This document shows, in pieces, positions 8,387 through 17,459 of a DNA stretch of 64,000 nucleotides. This stretch comes from Pseudomonas sp. BBP2017. GTDB lineage: Bacteria; Pseudomonadota; Gammaproteobacteria; Pseudomonadales; Pseudomonadaceae. Made by a program: the position numbers and the translations under genes. The stretch is taken from contig NZ_PVZN01000001.1 of the NCBI RefSeq assembly GCF_003024385.1, forward strand, positions 550,084 to 614,083. Direction: 5' to 3'. How positions within the stretch are numbered: position 1 is the first letter of the stretch; every line of letters begins with the position of its first letter. A model generated the notes under the pieces. The model searched no databases, was not told the DNA's origin, and saw nothing but the letters and a program-made list of their open reading frames with translations.

Positions 8387-10101
8387 TGGCTCTATGGCCC
8401 CAATGGCTGCGCCCGGCCTGGCTGATCGTTTTGCCCCTGCTCGCCTGGTTGCTATGGAAACTCTGGCACCGGCAGAAACGCGCCGGACGCTGGCAAATGA
8501 TCCTGCCGCCCAGTTTCCATGCCGTACTGCTGGGCGGTGGTAGTGGCCGCGACAGTAAACTGCCGTGGATTGCCCTGGGCCTGGCCTGGCTGCTCAGCGT
8601 ACTGGCCTTGGTCGGCCCCAGTTGGCAACGCCTGGAAGAAACCCGCCAGCGTCCTGCCGACCCGCTGGTAATCCTGCTCGAGCTGACCCCGCAGATGCTC
8701 GCCGAAGATGTCGCGCCAACCCGCCTGGAACAGGCTCGGCGCAAAATTCTCGACCTGCTTGAGCATCGCCGCGACAGCCAGACCGCAATTATCGTCTATG
8801 CCGGTAGCGCCCACACCCTGGTGCCGCTGTCGGACGACCTGGCCACCAGCCGCAACCTGCTTGAAGCCCTCGCCCCGTCGATCATGCCCCAGACCGGCCA
8901 GCGCGCCGACCTCGCCGTGCGCAAGGGCCTGGCCTTGCTGGCCCAGGCTGGCCTGGGCCAGGGTCGCTTGCTGCTGCTGGGCTCGTCCTTGAGCCCGCAG
9001 GAACGCGAAGGCATCAAGCAAGCCCTGGGACGCCAGGGTCCTAGCCTGCTGATGCTGGGTATCGGTACCGCTCAAGGCGCCCCGGTCAAGCAAGCCAATG
9101 GTGAATTCCTCAAGGACGATCAGGGCGGTATCCTGCTGCCACGTCTGGACAGCGCCAGCCTTAAAGCATTTATCAGCAGCACCGGCGGGCGCTATCGCAA
9201 CGCCCGTATCGATGACCTCGACCTGCGCGGTCTGCGCCTGTTCGATAACCCGAAAAGCCTGCGCGACGATGGTCAGACGCTGCAGTTGGACAGTTGGGCC
9301 GATCAGGGCTACTGGCTGCTGTTGCCGCTGCTGCTGTTGGCAGCCTGCGCCGGCCGCCGTGGCTGGCTGTTCTGCCTGCCGCTGTTGCTGGTGTTGCCGC
9401 AACCCGGCTATGCCTTCGAGTTCAGTGACCTGTGGCTACGTCCCGACCAGCAAGGCCAGCGATTACTTGAGCAACAGCGCCCGAATGAAGCCGCCGAGCA
9501 CTTCCAGAATCGCCAATGGAAAGGCCTGGCCCTCTATGAAGCTGGCGACTACGACGCTGCCGCGCGCCTGTTCGCCCAAGGCAACAGTGCTGCAGACCAC
9601 TACAATCGCGGCAACGCCCTGGCGCGTAGTGGGGAACTTGAAGCGGCGCTGGATGCCTATGAACAGGCGCTGGAGCGCCAGCCGGAATTGCAGCCTGCCT
9701 TGAGCAACAAGGCCCTGGTCGAACAGTTGCTGCAACAACGTCAGGCCGAACAGCCCGAGCAACCGCCCGAGCAAAACCAGCAGAGCGACGCAAACGCCCA
9801 AACCGACAGCAACAGCAGCACCCAGAACAATCAGGATCCGCCCAGCGAAAAGCCTGCGCAACAGCCCAGCGACACCCACAAGGACGACAGCAACAGCAGT
9901 GAGCAGGCACAGCACCTGGCCAACAACGGCGATGATGAAGAAACCACCCGGCCACCCCAGCGCCCGCTCGACAGCACCCTGGATGCCGAACAGCGCCAGG
10001 CGCTGGAACAATGGCTGCGGCAGATCCCGGACAACCCGGCAGAACTGCTTCGGCGTAAATTCTGGTACGAACAGCAACAACATCAGGAACCCCATCGATG
10101 A
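8383..10101 (+). CDS. VWA-TPR membrane protein (BatB/BatC fusion) with degenerate MIDAS
   Basis: A 572-residue protein: two N-terminal membrane helices, a VWA domain, a hydrophobic pair near 307-343, then a TPR segment (YNRGNALARSGELEAALDAY, around residue 407) and a long tail rich in Gln, Glu, Asn and Ser. It looks like BatB fused to the TPR protein BatC. The MIDAS position reads ELTPQMLAEDVAP from E100, where the family has DxSxS, so metal binding is probably lost. In Bat operons this protein pairs with the intact VWA protein just upstream. Start and stop overlap the neighbours by 4 bases on both sides. Confidence 0.88.
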   Translation: MMALWPQWLRPAWLIVLPLLAWLLWKLWHRQKRAGRWQMILPPSFHAVLLGGGSGRDSKLPWIALGLAWLLSVLALVGPSWQRLEETRQRPADPLVILLELTPQMLAEDVAPTRLEQARRKILDLLEHRRDSQTAIIVYAGSAHTLVPLSDDLATSRNLLEALAPSIMPQTGQRADLAVRKGLALLAQAGLGQGRLLLLGSSLSPQEREGIKQALGRQGPSLLMLGIGTAQGAPVKQANGEFLKDDQGGILLPRLDSASLKAFISSTGGRYRNARIDDLDLRGLRLFDNPKSLRDDGQTLQLDSWADQGYWLLLPLLLLAACAGRRGWLFCLPLLLVLPQPGYAFEFSDLWLRPDQQGQRLLEQQRPNEAAEHFQNRQWKGLALYEAGDYDAAARLFAQGNSAADHYNRGNALARSGELEAALDAYEQALERQPELQPALSNKALVEQLLQQRQAEQPEQPPEQNQQSDANAQTDSNSSTQNNQDPPSEKPAQQPSDTHKDDSNSSEQAQHLANNGDDEETTRPPQRPLDSTLDAEQRQALEQWLRQIPDNPAELLRRKFWYEQQQHQEPHR

Positions 10102-11726
10102 GTCGCGTCTGCGTCTTTGTACTCGGCCTCTTACTCTGCCTGCAGGTGCAGGCCGCGTCGCTGCTCGCCAGCGTCGATCGCGCACGCCTGAACGCCGGCG
10201 AAACCCTTGAGCTGACCTTGCAGACCAGAGACGTAACCCAGTTCGGCAAACCGGACCTGAGCCCTCTGGAGGCCAATTTCGAAGTACGTGACACCCGCCA
10301 GGTCAACAGCCTCAACAGCCTCGACGACCAGAGCGCTGCCGGCACCCGCTGGATCATCACCCTGCTGCCACGCCAGAGCGGCAGCGTGGAAATTCCAGCC
10401 CTGCAACTGGGCGAGCTACGTAGCGAGCCGATCAGTCTGCAAATCCTCACTCAGCAAGCCAGCAACGAGAACCACGGCCCGGTGTTCATCGATGCCAGCC
10501 TCGATCAACCCGAAGTCTACGTGCAAGCCCAGGCGGTACTGACCCTGAGCATCTATCACTCGGTGCCGCTGTACGATGACAGCAGCTTGAGCCCGTTGCA
10601 GATCGACAACGCCAAGGTCGAACCACTGGGTGAATCGCGGACCTTCGAGAAGGATATCGACGGTGTGCGCCACGGGGTGATCGAAATGCGCTATGCGATC
10701 TACCCGCAGCAAAGCGGTGACCTCACCATCCCGGCGCTGGCGTTCAGCGCCACGGCTGCACAGAATGATGCCGAGCAAGAACTCAATGCACCCATGGCCG
10801 GCAAACCAGTACGTGTCGATTCCACACCGTTGGTGCTGACGGTCAACCCGATCCCCGCCGACTATCCGGTCAATGCGCCCTGGCTGCCAACCAGCAACCT
10901 GAGCCTGGAGGAACACTGGAGCCCCGACCCGGCGCAACAGCAGACCCAGATTGGCGACTCCCTGACCCGTACCGTGACGGTACAGGCCGAAGGCCTGTCC
11001 AGTGCCCAGTTGCCACCGCTGCCAGCTACCGAAGTGACCGGCCTGCGCCGTTACCCGGACCAGCCGCAACTGCGCAACCAGGTCAATGACCGGGGCTTGC
11101 TCGGCATCCGCGAAGAACGTGAAGCGTTGGTCCCGACCCACAGCGGCAACCTGGAACTGCCAGCTCAGGAGGTGTTCTGGTGGAACACCCGTGAAGACCA
11201 CCTGGAGCACAGCAGCCTGCCGGCGCGCAGCCTGCAGATCCAGGACAATCCGGCCCTGAGCGCCGACAAACCGGCCAACATCGACCCGGTCAGTGTCACC
11301 ACCCGACCGCTCTGGCCCTGGCAACTAAGTACCGCGTTGCTGGCCCTGACCACCCTGCTCGGCTTCGCCCTGTGGTGGCGCGCCCGTTCGCAACCGGCGG
11401 TGCTACGTGCAGCCCAGAGCGGACCAAGCCCACGCACCCTGCTCGATGATCTCAAGCGTGCGTGCCAGGCCAACGATCCGCAGGCCACCCGCCAGGCTCT
11501 GGACGCCTGGGCCCGACAACAGCCAGAAACCCTGGCGGAAATCGCCGCCCGCTTCGTACCGTTGTCCGATGCTCTGGATGGTCTGAACGGTGCCCTCTAC
11601 AGCGAAAGCGGGCAGTATTGGCAAGGTGATGAACTGTGGCGTGCCATCGGCACCATTCCAGCAGCTGAACAGGTTCAGCCGACTGCGAGCGAAAACGGCA
11701 GCCTGCCGCCGTTGTATCCCAAATAA
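10098..11726 (+). CDS. BatD family protein
   Basis: A 542-residue exported membrane protein. A signal peptide (MSRVCVFVLGLLLCLQVQA) is followed by a periplasmic region of immunoglobulin-like BatD repeats with the typical opening A-x-V-D-R-x-x-L-x-x-G-E, a single transmembrane helix near 405-427 and a cytoplasmic tail. BatD proteins complete the MoxR/VWA complex on the periplasmic side. The operon was first linked to aerotolerance in Bacteroides; in pseudomonads the role is not settled. It overlaps the previous gene by 4 bases. The next gene, sbcD, starts 51 bases downstream. Confidence 0.9.
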   Translation: MSRVCVFVLGLLLCLQVQAASLLASVDRARLNAGETLELTLQTRDVTQFGKPDLSPLEANFEVRDTRQVNSLNSLDDQSAAGTRWIITLLPRQSGSVEIPALQLGELRSEPISLQILTQQASNENHGPVFIDASLDQPEVYVQAQAVLTLSIYHSVPLYDDSSLSPLQIDNAKVEPLGESRTFEKDIDGVRHGVIEMRYAIYPQQSGDLTIPALAFSATAAQNDAEQELNAPMAGKPVRVDSTPLVLTVNPIPADYPVNAPWLPTSNLSLEEHWSPDPAQQQTQIGDSLTRTVTVQAEGLSSAQLPPLPATEVTGLRRYPDQPQLRNQVNDRGLLGIREEREALVPTHSGNLELPAQEVFWWNTREDHLEHSSLPARSLQIQDNPALSADKPANIDPVSVTTRPLWPWQLSTALLALTTLLGFALWWRARSQPAVLRAAQSGPSPRTLLDDLKRACQANDPQATRQALDAWARQQPETLAEIAARFVPLSDALDGLNGALYSESGQYWQGDELWRAIGTIPAAEQVQPTASENGSLPPLYPK

Positions 11727-11777
11727 CCCCAAGGCGTGACGCTCAACGCGTTGCGCCGGCAATCTGCGGAACCCTTC

Positions 11778-13019
11778 ATGCGTCTGTTTCACACCTCCGA
11801 CTGGCACCTGGGACAAACCCTGCATGGCCAGGAACGCGACTTCGAACACGCCTGTTTCCTTGACTGGCTGCTCGGCCAGCTCAAGCTGCGCCAACCTGAT
11901 GCGCTGCTGATTGCGGGCGATATCTTCGACACGGTCAACCCACCGGTCAAAGCCCAGGAGCGCCTCTACGACTTTATCGTCCAGGCCCACGAGCAGCAGC
12001 CAAAACTGAACATCGTGATGATCGCCGGTAACCACGACTCGGGCTCGCGCATCGAACTGCCAGCACCGTTGATGCGGCGTCTGCGCACCCACGCCCTGGG
12101 GCGGGTGCAATGGCTCGATGACGGTATCCTGGACAGCGATCGCCTGCTGATTCCGCTGACCAACGCCCGCGGCAAGGTCGCGGCCTGGTGCCTGGCCCTG
12201 CCCTTCCTGCGGCCGGCCGAAGTGACCGGCGCGCAGCTGGGCGATGACTACCTGCGCGGTATCGGCCAGGTGCACGAGCGCCTGATCGAAGCCGCACTGG
12301 AACGACGCAAGCCGGGCCAGGCGCTGATCGCTGTCAGCCATGCACACATGGCCGGCGGTTCGGTCTCGCAAGACTCCGAGCGCAGCCTGATCATCGGCAA
12401 CGCCGAAGCCCTGCCCGCCAGCCTGTTCAGCAAGGACATCAGCTACGTCGCTCTGGGCCACCTGCACAAACCGCAGCGGGTCAACCGCGAGGAGCGCATC
12501 CGCTACAGCGGCTCGCCGATCCCGCTGTCATTCTCGGAAATTGGCTATCAGCACCAGATCCTCGAAATCGAACTCGATGGCAGCACACTGGCCAGTGTCG
12601 AAACGCGTCTGATACCCCGCGCAGTTCACCTGCAACGCCTCGGTCCGGCACCGCTGGCGGAGATACTTGAGCAACTGGCCGAGCTGCCGGTAGTCGATCT
12701 GCTCGATGACCCGCAGCGCCAACCCTGGCTGGAAGTGCGCGTGCGCCTCGACGAGCCGCAACCGGACCTGCGCCAGCAACTGGAAAGCGCCCTGCACGGC
12801 AAGGCCGTACGCCTGGTGCGCATCGGCGCCGAATACGCGGGTAACCGTGAAGGTGAAGCGCTGGATGACGTCGCCCTGGTGGAGCTGGACCAGATGACGC
12901 CACAGGAACTGTTCAGCCGCGCCTGGGCCCAGGCCTATGGCAACGCCGTGGACGAACAGACCCTGGCCGACTTCGCCCTGTTGTTGCAGGACGTTCAACA
13001 GCAAGAGGAGCAGCCATGA
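11778..13019 (+). CDS. sbcD: exonuclease subunit SbcD
   Basis: The nuclease subunit of SbcCD (bacterial Mre11), a 413-residue metallophosphoesterase. It shows the expected motifs in order: SDWHLG, AGDIFD, GNHDSGS, VSHAHM and LGHLHKPQ. SbcCD cuts hairpins and protein-blocked DNA ends with ATP from SbcC. I start it at ATG 11778 (MRLFHTSDWHL), since the family begins with this strand. The longer frame from 11736 adds an unrelated N-terminus. The stop overlaps the sbcC start by 4 bases. Confidence 0.95.
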   Translation: MRLFHTSDWHLGQTLHGQERDFEHACFLDWLLGQLKLRQPDALLIAGDIFDTVNPPVKAQERLYDFIVQAHEQQPKLNIVMIAGNHDSGSRIELPAPLMRRLRTHALGRVQWLDDGILDSDRLLIPLTNARGKVAAWCLALPFLRPAEVTGAQLGDDYLRGIGQVHERLIEAALERRKPGQALIAVSHAHMAGGSVSQDSERSLIIGNAEALPASLFSKDISYVALGHLHKPQRVNREERIRYSGSPIPLSFSEIGYQHQILEIELDGSTLASVETRLIPRAVHLQRLGPAPLAEILEQLAELPVVDLLDDPQRQPWLEVRVRLDEPQPDLRQQLESALHGKAVRLVRIGAEYAGNREGEALDDVALVELDQMTPQELFSRAWAQAYGNAVDEQTLADFALLLQDVQQQEEQP

Positions 13020-16000
13020 AGATTCTCGCCATCCGCCTGAAAAACCTGGCCTCTCTGGCTGGCCCGTTTGAAATCGACTTCACTGCAGAGCCTTTGGCCA
13101 GCGCTGGCCTGTTCGCCATCACCGGGCCTACCGGTGCCGGCAAAAGCACGCTGCTCGATGCCCTGTGCCTGGCGCTGTTCGGCGCCGTGCCACGGCTGAG
13201 CAATATCGGCCGCGAAACCAAGTTGCCGGAAGTCGACAGCGACATCCTCACCAGCGACCCGCGCACCCTGCTGCGTCGCGGCACCGGCAGTGGCTTTGCC
13301 GAAGTCGACTTCGTTGGTGTCGATGGCCGTCGTTATCGCGCCCGCTGGGAAGCCAACCGCGCCCGCGACAAAGCCAACGGCAAACTGCAAGGCAGCCGCC
13401 AGAGCCTGCACGACCTGGACAGCGAGCAACTGCTGAGCAACCAGAGCAAAGGTGAATACAAGCAACTGATCGAAGCTTGCCTGGGCCTGAACTTCGAGCA
13501 GTTCACCCGGGCCGTGATGCTGGCCCAGAGCGAGTTCAGCGCCTTCCTCAAGGCCGACGACAAAGACCGTAGCGAGCTGCTGGAAAAGCTCACCAACACG
13601 GCGATCTACAGCCAGTTGGGGCGTCGCGCCTACAGCAAGAGCAAAGAAGCCGAAGAACTCCACAAGGCCCTTGAAGACCAGGCCGCCGGCGTCATGCCGA
13701 TGACGCCTGAAGCCCGTGCCGAACTCGACCAACGTTATGCTCAGGCTCTGGAGCGACTCAAGGGCGAGCAGGCGCAACTGCGTCAACTCGAACTGCAACG
13801 CGCCTGGCTGACCGAACTGCAGCAGCTGCAAGCTCAGGTACACAGTAGCAACGAGCAACTGCACAGCGCCCAGCAACACAGCGACAGCCTGCAGGGTGAG
13901 CGCCAGAACCTGGTGCATCTGGAACAACTGGCTCCGCAGCGTCATCAGTTCACCCGTCTGCAGACGTTGAGCAGCCAGCTTTCCCCCCTGGCCGCCAGCA
14001 TCAGCGCCTTGCGTCAACAGTACGACGCACTACAGACGCGTCAGCAACAACTGCACAGCCAACAGCACGACGCCCAACAGGCGCTGAACCAGGCCCTGAG
14101 CCGGCAAAGCGAAAGTACGCCCTTGCTGCGCCAGGCCTTTGCCGAGCAGAACACCCTGGCACGCCTGTCCCAGGAACTGGGCAACTGCCAGACGCTTAAA
14201 CAGCAAGCCGAGCAAGCTTGCAGCGAAGGCCAGCTACAGTTGCTCAACCTCACCGAGCAACAGCAACTGAGCGCAGAACGCCTCGGTCAGATCAGCGAGC
14301 AACTGGCCCAGAGTGCATCCCTGGCAGGCTTGAGCGAAGCCTGGAACGCCTACCGCGATCGCCTGCAACAGGTGATGCAACTGGGCAACCGCCTCAATCA
14401 GGGCCGCGCCGAATTGCCCAGCCTGCACACCCGTGCCGAGCAGGCAAGCGCCGTACTCGAGCAACAGCGCGCCGCCATCGCCCTGCTCTACCACGAAGCC
14501 CAGGCCGAACCCGAAGCCCTGGCCGAACAGATCGGCCTGCTTGGCGAGCTGCTGCAGAATAATCGCCAGCAGCAACGCCAGGTGGAAGCGCTCAACCGGC
14601 TGTGGAGCCAGCAGCAGGAACTGCAACAACGGCTCAATACCCTGCGTGAGCGCCAGCAAATCGCTCTGATGCAGCGTGAGCAGCTGATCAGCGAAGGCCT
14701 CAACGGCAAGAACCAGCTGACCGCCGCCGAACAAACGCTAACGGTCACCCGGCAACTGCTCGAACGCCAACGTTTGGCCCGCAGCCAGAGCGTCGAAGAA
14801 CTGCGCGCCCAACTTCAGGACGATCAGCCCTGCCCGGTATGCGGTAGCCAGGAGCATCCCTACCACCAACCTGAAGCCTTGCTGCAAAGTCTCGGGCGGC
14901 ATGACCAGGATGAAGAGCGCAACGCCCAGCAGGCAGTCGATGAGTTGAAGAAGCAGCTGGACGAACTGCGCACGCAATTGGGCGGCGTCAACGGTCAGAT
15001 CAAGGAGTACCTGCTTCAGCAGGAGCAACTGGCCGAGCAGCTGCAAGGCCTGGTACCCAACCTGCAGGCACACCCGCTCTTCCCTGCCTTGTCCGATCAG
15101 GAGGTGAGCCAGCGCACGGCCTGGCTGGAGCTGCAGTCCCGCCGTCTGAACGATGACATCAACCGCGACGAGCAGCGCCAGAACACCCTGCTGACCCTGC
15201 AAAAAGATGCCGCCCGCCTGCAGCAGCAACTGCAAGCCGCGAGCGAAGCCAGCCAGCAGGCCAACCAGCATCTGCAGCGACAGCAGCAAGCCCTGGGCGC
15301 CGATCAAGAGCGTCTGGAACAGGAGCTGGCAAGCTTCGCCACGCTGCTGCCCGCCGACACCCTGGAAGAACTTCGCCGTGAGCCGGCCGCAACCTTCCTG
15401 CGTCTGGACCAGCAACTGGCCCAGCGTCTGGACCTGCTGCAGCGACAAAAGGATGAGCAGCTTGAGCACAGCGAACGCCAGCAGCCCCTGGACAAGGCTC
15501 AGCCCCAGCAACAGGCGCGGGCGCAAAAACAGCAGGAGTTGCAGGCGCAGTTCGCCGAGCTTGAACGCCAACAGCAGCAGAGTAAGGCCAGTCTTGCCAG
15601 CCTGCTCGCTGAGCAACCCAGCGCCGAGCAATGGCAGCAGCACCTGGAACAGGCGGTAGAGTATGCGCGCCAGCAACAAGCACAAGCAGCCCAGCAATTG
15701 CAGGACACCCAGGCACGGCTGATTGAACTGGCGGCCGAACTCAAAGCCAAGGGCGAGCGCTTGGCTGCCCTGGAACAAGAACACGCTGAGGTGCGCAGTC
15801 AGATCGAGCAATGGCGCCAGGGTCATCCGCAGCTGGACGACAGCGGCCTGGAGCAATTGCTGGCCCTGGATGACAATGCTGTCAGCCAGCTGCGTCAGCG
15901 CCTGCAAGACAGTGAGAAAGCACTGGAACAAGCGCACATTCTGCTTAAGGAACGTCAGCAGCGCCTGGAGCAACATCAAGCCCTGGCCACATTGGAGCTA

Positions 16001-16663
16001 CCTGCCGAAGCGCTGGAGCAAGCACTCCAAGCCCTGCACGAACAGCTCTCGGCCAGCGAGCAGGCCTGTGCCGAACTACGTGCCGAGCAAGCTGATGACC
16101 AGCGCCGCCAACAAGCCAACCAGGCCCTGGCCGAGCAAATTGCCCAGGCCTACTTTGAATGGCAACGCTGGGCGCGGCTCAATGCCCTGATCGGCTCGGC
16201 CACCGGCGATACCTTCCGCAAGATCGCCCAGGGCTACAACCTCGACTTGCTGGTGCATCACGCCAACGCCCAGCTGCGCCAGCTGGCCCGGCGCTATCGC
16301 CTCAAGCGTGGCGGCAGCCTGCTGGGCTTGCTGGTGCTGGATACTGAAATGGGCGATGAGCTGCGCTCAGTGCACTCATTGTCCGGTGGCGAGACCTTCC
16401 TGGTGTCCCTGGCCCTGGCCTTGGGCCTGGCGTCGATGGCTTCGAGCACCTTGCGCATCGAATCGCTGTTTATCGACGAAGGCTTCGGCAGCCTCGATCC
16501 GGAGTCGCTGCAACTGGCCATGGACGCCCTTGATGGCCTGCAGGCCCAGGGCCGCAAGGTTGCGGTGATTTCCCATGTGCAGGAAATGCACGAGCGGATC
16601 CCGGTGCAGATCCAGGTACGCCGTCAGGGTAATGGTTTGAGTACGCTGGAGGTCAGTGGATGA
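13016..16663 (+). CDS. sbcC: exonuclease subunit SbcC
   Basis: The 1215-residue SMC-like ATPase of the SbcCD nuclease (bacterial Rad50). Walker A is GPTGAGKST at about 38-46. Two long Gln- and Leu-rich coiled-coil arms flank the zinc hook CPVC (about 605-608) that joins two molecules. The C-terminal lobe has the ABC signature LSGGETF (about 1121) and Walker B FIDEGFGSLD. It is translationally coupled to sbcD and to the glutathione transferase gene by 4-base overlaps. The arms are unusually Gln-rich, which also produces long open shadow frames on the other strand. Confidence 0.95.
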   Translation: MKILAIRLKNLASLAGPFEIDFTAEPLASAGLFAITGPTGAGKSTLLDALCLALFGAVPRLSNIGRETKLPEVDSDILTSDPRTLLRRGTGSGFAEVDFVGVDGRRYRARWEANRARDKANGKLQGSRQSLHDLDSEQLLSNQSKGEYKQLIEACLGLNFEQFTRAVMLAQSEFSAFLKADDKDRSELLEKLTNTAIYSQLGRRAYSKSKEAEELHKALEDQAAGVMPMTPEARAELDQRYAQALERLKGEQAQLRQLELQRAWLTELQQLQAQVHSSNEQLHSAQQHSDSLQGERQNLVHLEQLAPQRHQFTRLQTLSSQLSPLAASISALRQQYDALQTRQQQLHSQQHDAQQALNQALSRQSESTPLLRQAFAEQNTLARLSQELGNCQTLKQQAEQACSEGQLQLLNLTEQQQLSAERLGQISEQLAQSASLAGLSEAWNAYRDRLQQVMQLGNRLNQGRAELPSLHTRAEQASAVLEQQRAAIALLYHEAQAEPEALAEQIGLLGELLQNNRQQQRQVEALNRLWSQQQELQQRLNTLRERQQIALMQREQLISEGLNGKNQLTAAEQTLTVTRQLLERQRLARSQSVEELRAQLQDDQPCPVCGSQEHPYHQPEALLQSLGRHDQDEERNAQQAVDELKKQLDELRTQLGGVNGQIKEYLLQQEQLAEQLQGLVPNLQAHPLFPALSDQEVSQRTAWLELQSRRLNDDINRDEQRQNTLLTLQKDAARLQQQLQAASEASQQANQHLQRQQQALGADQERLEQELASFATLLPADTLEELRREPAATFLRLDQQLAQRLDLLQRQKDEQLEHSERQQPLDKAQPQQQARAQKQQELQAQFAELERQQQQSKASLASLLAEQPSAEQWQQHLEQAVEYARQQQAQAAQQLQDTQARLIELAAELKAKGERLAALEQEHAEVRSQIEQWRQGHPQLDDSGLEQLLALDDNAVSQLRQRLQDSEKALEQAHILLKERQQRLEQHQALATLELPAEALEQALQALHEQLSASEQACAELRAEQADDQRRQQANQALAEQIAQAYFEWQRWARLNALIGSATGDTFRKIAQGYNLDLLVHHANAQLRQLARRYRLKRGGSLLGLLVLDTEMGDELRSVHSLSGGETFLVSLALALGLASMASSTLRIESLFIDEGFGSLDPESLQLAMDALDGLQAQGRKVAVISHVQEMHERIPVQIQVRRQGNGLSTLEVSG

Positions 16664-17253
16664 TTCTCTACTCGTTCCGCCGTTGCCCCTGGGCCATGCG
16701 CGCACGGCTGGCGCTGCGTTATAGCGAATGTCCGGTGGAAATCCGGGAGGTCAGCCTCAAGGCCAAGCCGGCCGAGTTACTCACGCTTTCGCCCAAAGGC
16801 ACGGTGCCGGTACTGAGCGCGGATGATCAGGTGCTTGATGAAAGCCTGGATATCATGCGCTGGGCCCTGGCCCGGCATGATCCGCAGGACTGGCTGCTAC
16901 GCGCCAATCCGCAGGCGGCGCAAGCGGCCGATGCGCTGATCGCCCGCAACGACCGGGATTTCAAGGCCCAGGTCAATCTGTACAAATACGCCGAACGCTA
17001 CCCGGAGCACTCGCGTGAAGACTACCGCACGCAAGCTGAAGGCTGGTTGACTGAACTGGATGAGCGACTGATGCAACGAGCGTTCCTGTTCGCCGATCAC
17101 CCGAGCCTGGCCGATGCCGCCCTGCTGCCGTTGATACGCCAGTTCGCCGGGGTCGAACCGGACTGGTTCGCCAGCGCACCCTACCCGCACTTGCGTGCGT
17201 GGTTGCAGGGTTGGCTGGCTTCGGCATTGTTCAAGGCAATTATGGCGCGGTGA
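16660..17253 (+). CDS. glutathione S-transferase family protein
   Basis: A 197-residue protein with an N-terminal thioredoxin-like domain (MILYSFRRCPWAMRARLAL, a CPxA-type start) and the glutathione-binding TVPVL plus DES(L) segments, then an all-helical C-terminal domain. The Cys at position 9 suggests an omega- or beta-like enzyme with thiol transferase potential rather than classical Tyr/Ser chemistry. Its start overlaps sbcC by 4 bases. A GC-rich 8-bp inverted repeat (GCGCGGTG ... CACCGCGC, 17245-17278) spans its stop codon and may end the transcript, although no T-run follows. Confidence 0.85.
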   Translation: MILYSFRRCPWAMRARLALRYSECPVEIREVSLKAKPAELLTLSPKGTVPVLSADDQVLDESLDIMRWALARHDPQDWLLRANPQAAQAADALIARNDRDFKAQVNLYKYAERYPEHSREDYRTQAEGWLTELDERLMQRAFLFADHPSLADAALLPLIRQFAGVEPDWFASAPYPHLRAWLQGWLASALFKAIMAR

Positions 17254-17459
17254 TACTGTACGACCCGGTCCACCGCGCTCAATGGGTTTACACAGCTAGA
17301 ATCGGTGAAGAGTAGAGGAACAGCAGTACCGCCACGACGCGCCAGATCATGCTTGATCTCCTGATCGAGAAGAGTCAAAAATTTAGCGTCAAATTCAATA
17401 ACATGGCGATATGCCATTACCAGAATCTTTACACCTCTCAGGGCAATGGCTATTGACCG

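Noticed and set aside
14738..15979. 413-codon Leu/Gln-rich frame opposite sbcC
   Set aside because: It is an effect of the CAG/CTG-rich coiled-coil coding sequence read in reverse, not a membrane protein.
17245..17278. 8-bp GC inverted repeat over the GST stop as a terminator
   Set aside because: The loop is 18 bases and no T-run follows, so I mention it only within the GST entry.
17181..17417. 78-codon minus-strand ORF between GST and the lactonase gene
   Set aside because: It overlaps the end of the GST gene, has no ribosome site that I can see and matches nothing I know. The A/T-rich gap could hold a decayed gene, but the support is too weak.
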